From an uncultured Oscillospiraceae bacterium (GTDB lineage: Bacteria > Bacillota > Clostridia > Oscillospirales > Oscillospiraceae), in NCBI GenBank assembly GCA_934659415.1, contig CAKUHW010000057.1, forward strand, positions 1 to 6,638: a stretch of 6,638 bases of DNA. Direction: 5' to 3'. The stretch's first letter is position 1. Every line of letters begins with the position of its first letter. Positions 5,977 to 6,638 of the stretch are shown piece after piece. Both the position numbers and the translations under genes were made by a program. Below the pieces are notes generated by a model that worked only from the letters and a program-made list of their open reading frames with translations, had not been told where the DNA came from and searched no databases.

Positions 5977-6306
5977 TAGGGCAGAGCCCTTGCCCTACGG
6001 GTGCGCAGCACCCGAAATTGGCGGGCCAAAGGGCCGCTCCCCCGAGCTCCCCTGTGTAAGGGGAGCTGGCAGCGCGCAGCGCTGACTGAGGGGTTGCTGC
6101 CAAGGGGAAGAAGAACGCGGGCCGATGAGGTTAAAACGGTGCCCCGGTGACGATCCCCCACCGGCGCAGGGCCGGCGGGGACCCCGAAGTGACTGAGATG
6201 CGCGGCGAAAGTGAATTTCGCCTTGCGCCGAGATTTTGCCGTGGCAAAATACTCGTACGGCGCGCAGCGCCGGTCCCCGCTTGCGCGGGGGAGGAGCTCA
6301 TGATCG
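5977..6306. repeat. Hairpin-dense intergenic repeat element, REP/MITE-like
   Basis: No gene is supported between proC and ackA; this stretch is instead packed with inverted repeats. Visible hairpins: 5977-5997 (7 bp), 5998-6014 (7 bp, GCA loop), 6018-6029 (4 bp), 6045-6067 (AGCTCCCC with GGGGAGCT, 8 bp), 6070-6084 (6 bp, GCA loop), 6156-6180 (CCGGC with GCCGG, extended by four C-G pairs past one mismatch), 6204-6222 (GGCGAAA with TTTCGCC, 7 bp), 6233-6250 (ATTTTGCC with GGCAAAAT, 8 bp), 6258-6272 (6 bp, GCA loop) and 6275-6290 (CCCCGC with GCGGGG). TGACTGAG occurs twice (6083-6090 and 6190-6197), each after a GC-rich hairpin, suggesting two related modules. The style, including the CTCAGTCA-type motif beside an AGCTCCCC hairpin, recalls dispersed intergenic repeats of gut Clostridia. 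That resemblance is from memory; multiple genomic copies cannot be shown from this window, and the element borders are approximate. Confidence 0.6.
6291..6306 (+). repeat. 16-bp inverted repeat, outer copy
   Basis: GAGGAGCTCATGATCG is a perfect reverse complement of 6399-6414 inside ackA. The match ends abruptly on both sides. This copy lies at the edge of the hairpin-rich repeat and beside the T-tract side of the ackA terminator. Confidence 0.85.
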
Positions 6307-6339
6307 AAAAAAACAGGGCAGCCCTTTTGGGCTGCCCTG
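6307..6339 (-). terminator. Rho-independent terminator of ackA
   Basis: A perfect 11-bp stem (6314-6324 with 6329-6339, CAGGGCAGCCC arms) with a TTTT loop is followed on the minus strand by seven T (6313-6307). It begins about 30 bases after the ackA stop. This is a textbook intrinsic terminator. On the plus strand the stem is followed only by CGGGAATC and then five T, so it would work poorly in that direction. Confidence 0.93.
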
Positions 6340-6369
6340 CGGGAATCTTTTTGGATCCAGATAGCTTTC

Positions 6370-6638
6370 TTACTTGACCAGCGCGGCGGTATCCAGCGCG
6401 ATCATGAGCTCCTCGTTGGTGGGGATCAGCAGGACCTTCACCTTGGAGTCGGCGGCGGAGATGACCGCCTCCTTGCCCCGGAGGTTGTTGGCATCGGGGT
6501 CCATCTTCACGCCCATGAACTCCAGGCCGGAGGCGATGGCCATGCGCTGCTCGGCGCTGTTCTCGCCCACGCCGGCGGTGAAGATGATGGCGTCCACCCC
6601 GCCCATGGCGGCGGCATAGGCGCCGATGTACTTCTTCA
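6370..6638 (-). CDS. ackA: Acetate kinase, C-terminal part (5' end outside window)
   Basis: The last 88 residues of the enzyme that interconverts acetyl phosphate plus ADP with acetate plus ATP, the energy-yielding step of acetate fermentation in anaerobes. The visible part starts [20 protein letters not shown] and contains the conserved AGVGENS nucleotide-site loop, then EFMGVKMDP and the family-typical ending [17 protein letters not shown]. The stop is TAA at 6370-6372, followed by a strong terminator. Full-length family members have about 400 residues, so roughly 300 N-terminal residues lie beyond 6638. It converges with proC. The codons for NEELMIA carry the inner copy of the 16-bp inverted repeat. 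Confidence 0.96.
   Translation of the reverse strand, partial: KKYIGAYAAAMGGVDAIIFTAGVGENSAEQRMAIASGLEFMGVKMDPDANNLRGKEAVISAADSKVKVLLIPTNEELMIALDTAALVK
6399..6414 (-). repeat. 16-bp inverted repeat, inner copy within ackA
   Basis: Reverse complement of 6291-6306; on the coding strand it spells GAG GAG CTC ATG ATC G, the EELMI codons of AckA. The two copies are 92 bases apart and flank the ackA stop codon and terminator. Confidence 0.85.

Noticed and set aside
6147..6377. 76-codon plus-strand open frame between proC and ackA
   Set aside because: It runs through the hairpin-rich repeat and the ackA terminator, has no ribosome binding site, and looks like a typical spurious translation of an intergenic repeat.

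Overview
The window looks like chromosomal DNA from a GC-rich, anaerobic, gut-type Clostridia bacterium (Bacillota, most like the Oscillospiraceae / Flavonifractor-type genera). This placement is an inference. It rests on strong AGGAGG-type ribosome binding sites, Bacillota-like AckA and ProC sequences, a GPH-family symporter, and a palindrome-rich intergenic repeat of a style common in that group. No rRNA, tRNA, CRISPR or transposase was seen.

Layout. (1) Positions 1-4213, minus strand: a compact four-gene cluster. In transcription order it holds a TSUP/TauE-SafE-like membrane protein (3278-4213), two paralogous double-domain PhzA/PhzB-like (NTF2/SnoaL fold) proteins (2317-3291 and 1316-2275), and a GPH/MFS cation symporter (1-1267, cut by the window edge). 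The first two genes overlap and the later gaps are only 41 and 48 bases, so this is almost certainly one operon. (2) Positions 4214-4460: an AT-rich divergent promoter region carrying an imperfect 22-bp dyad. (3) Positions 4461-4916, plus strand: an Lrp/AsnC-family regulator, the obvious candidate controller of the divergent operon. (4) Positions 5036-5854, plus strand: proC (pyrroline-5-carboxylate reductase) with its own likely promoter and a terminator hairpin. (5) Positions 5855-6369: no gene, but an unusually dense run of hairpins (about 5977-6290) that looks like an intergenic repeat element. (6) Positions 6370-6638, minus strand: the 3' end of ackA (acetate kinase) with a perfect rho-independent terminator.

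How the genes may work together. ProC and AckA are housekeeping metabolism. The TSUP, PhzB-like pair, GPH symporter and AsnC-type regulator form an accessory-looking module: two transporters from different families, two putative small-molecule enzymes and a ligand-sensing type of regulator. The most economical reading is uptake and/or export plus enzymatic conversion of an unidentified small organic molecule. No other phenazine gene is visible, so phenazine synthesis itself is not supported. The PhzA/B-like proteins, each apparently a fused double NTF2 fold with the catalytic-type Glu kept in both halves, are the most interesting item in the window.
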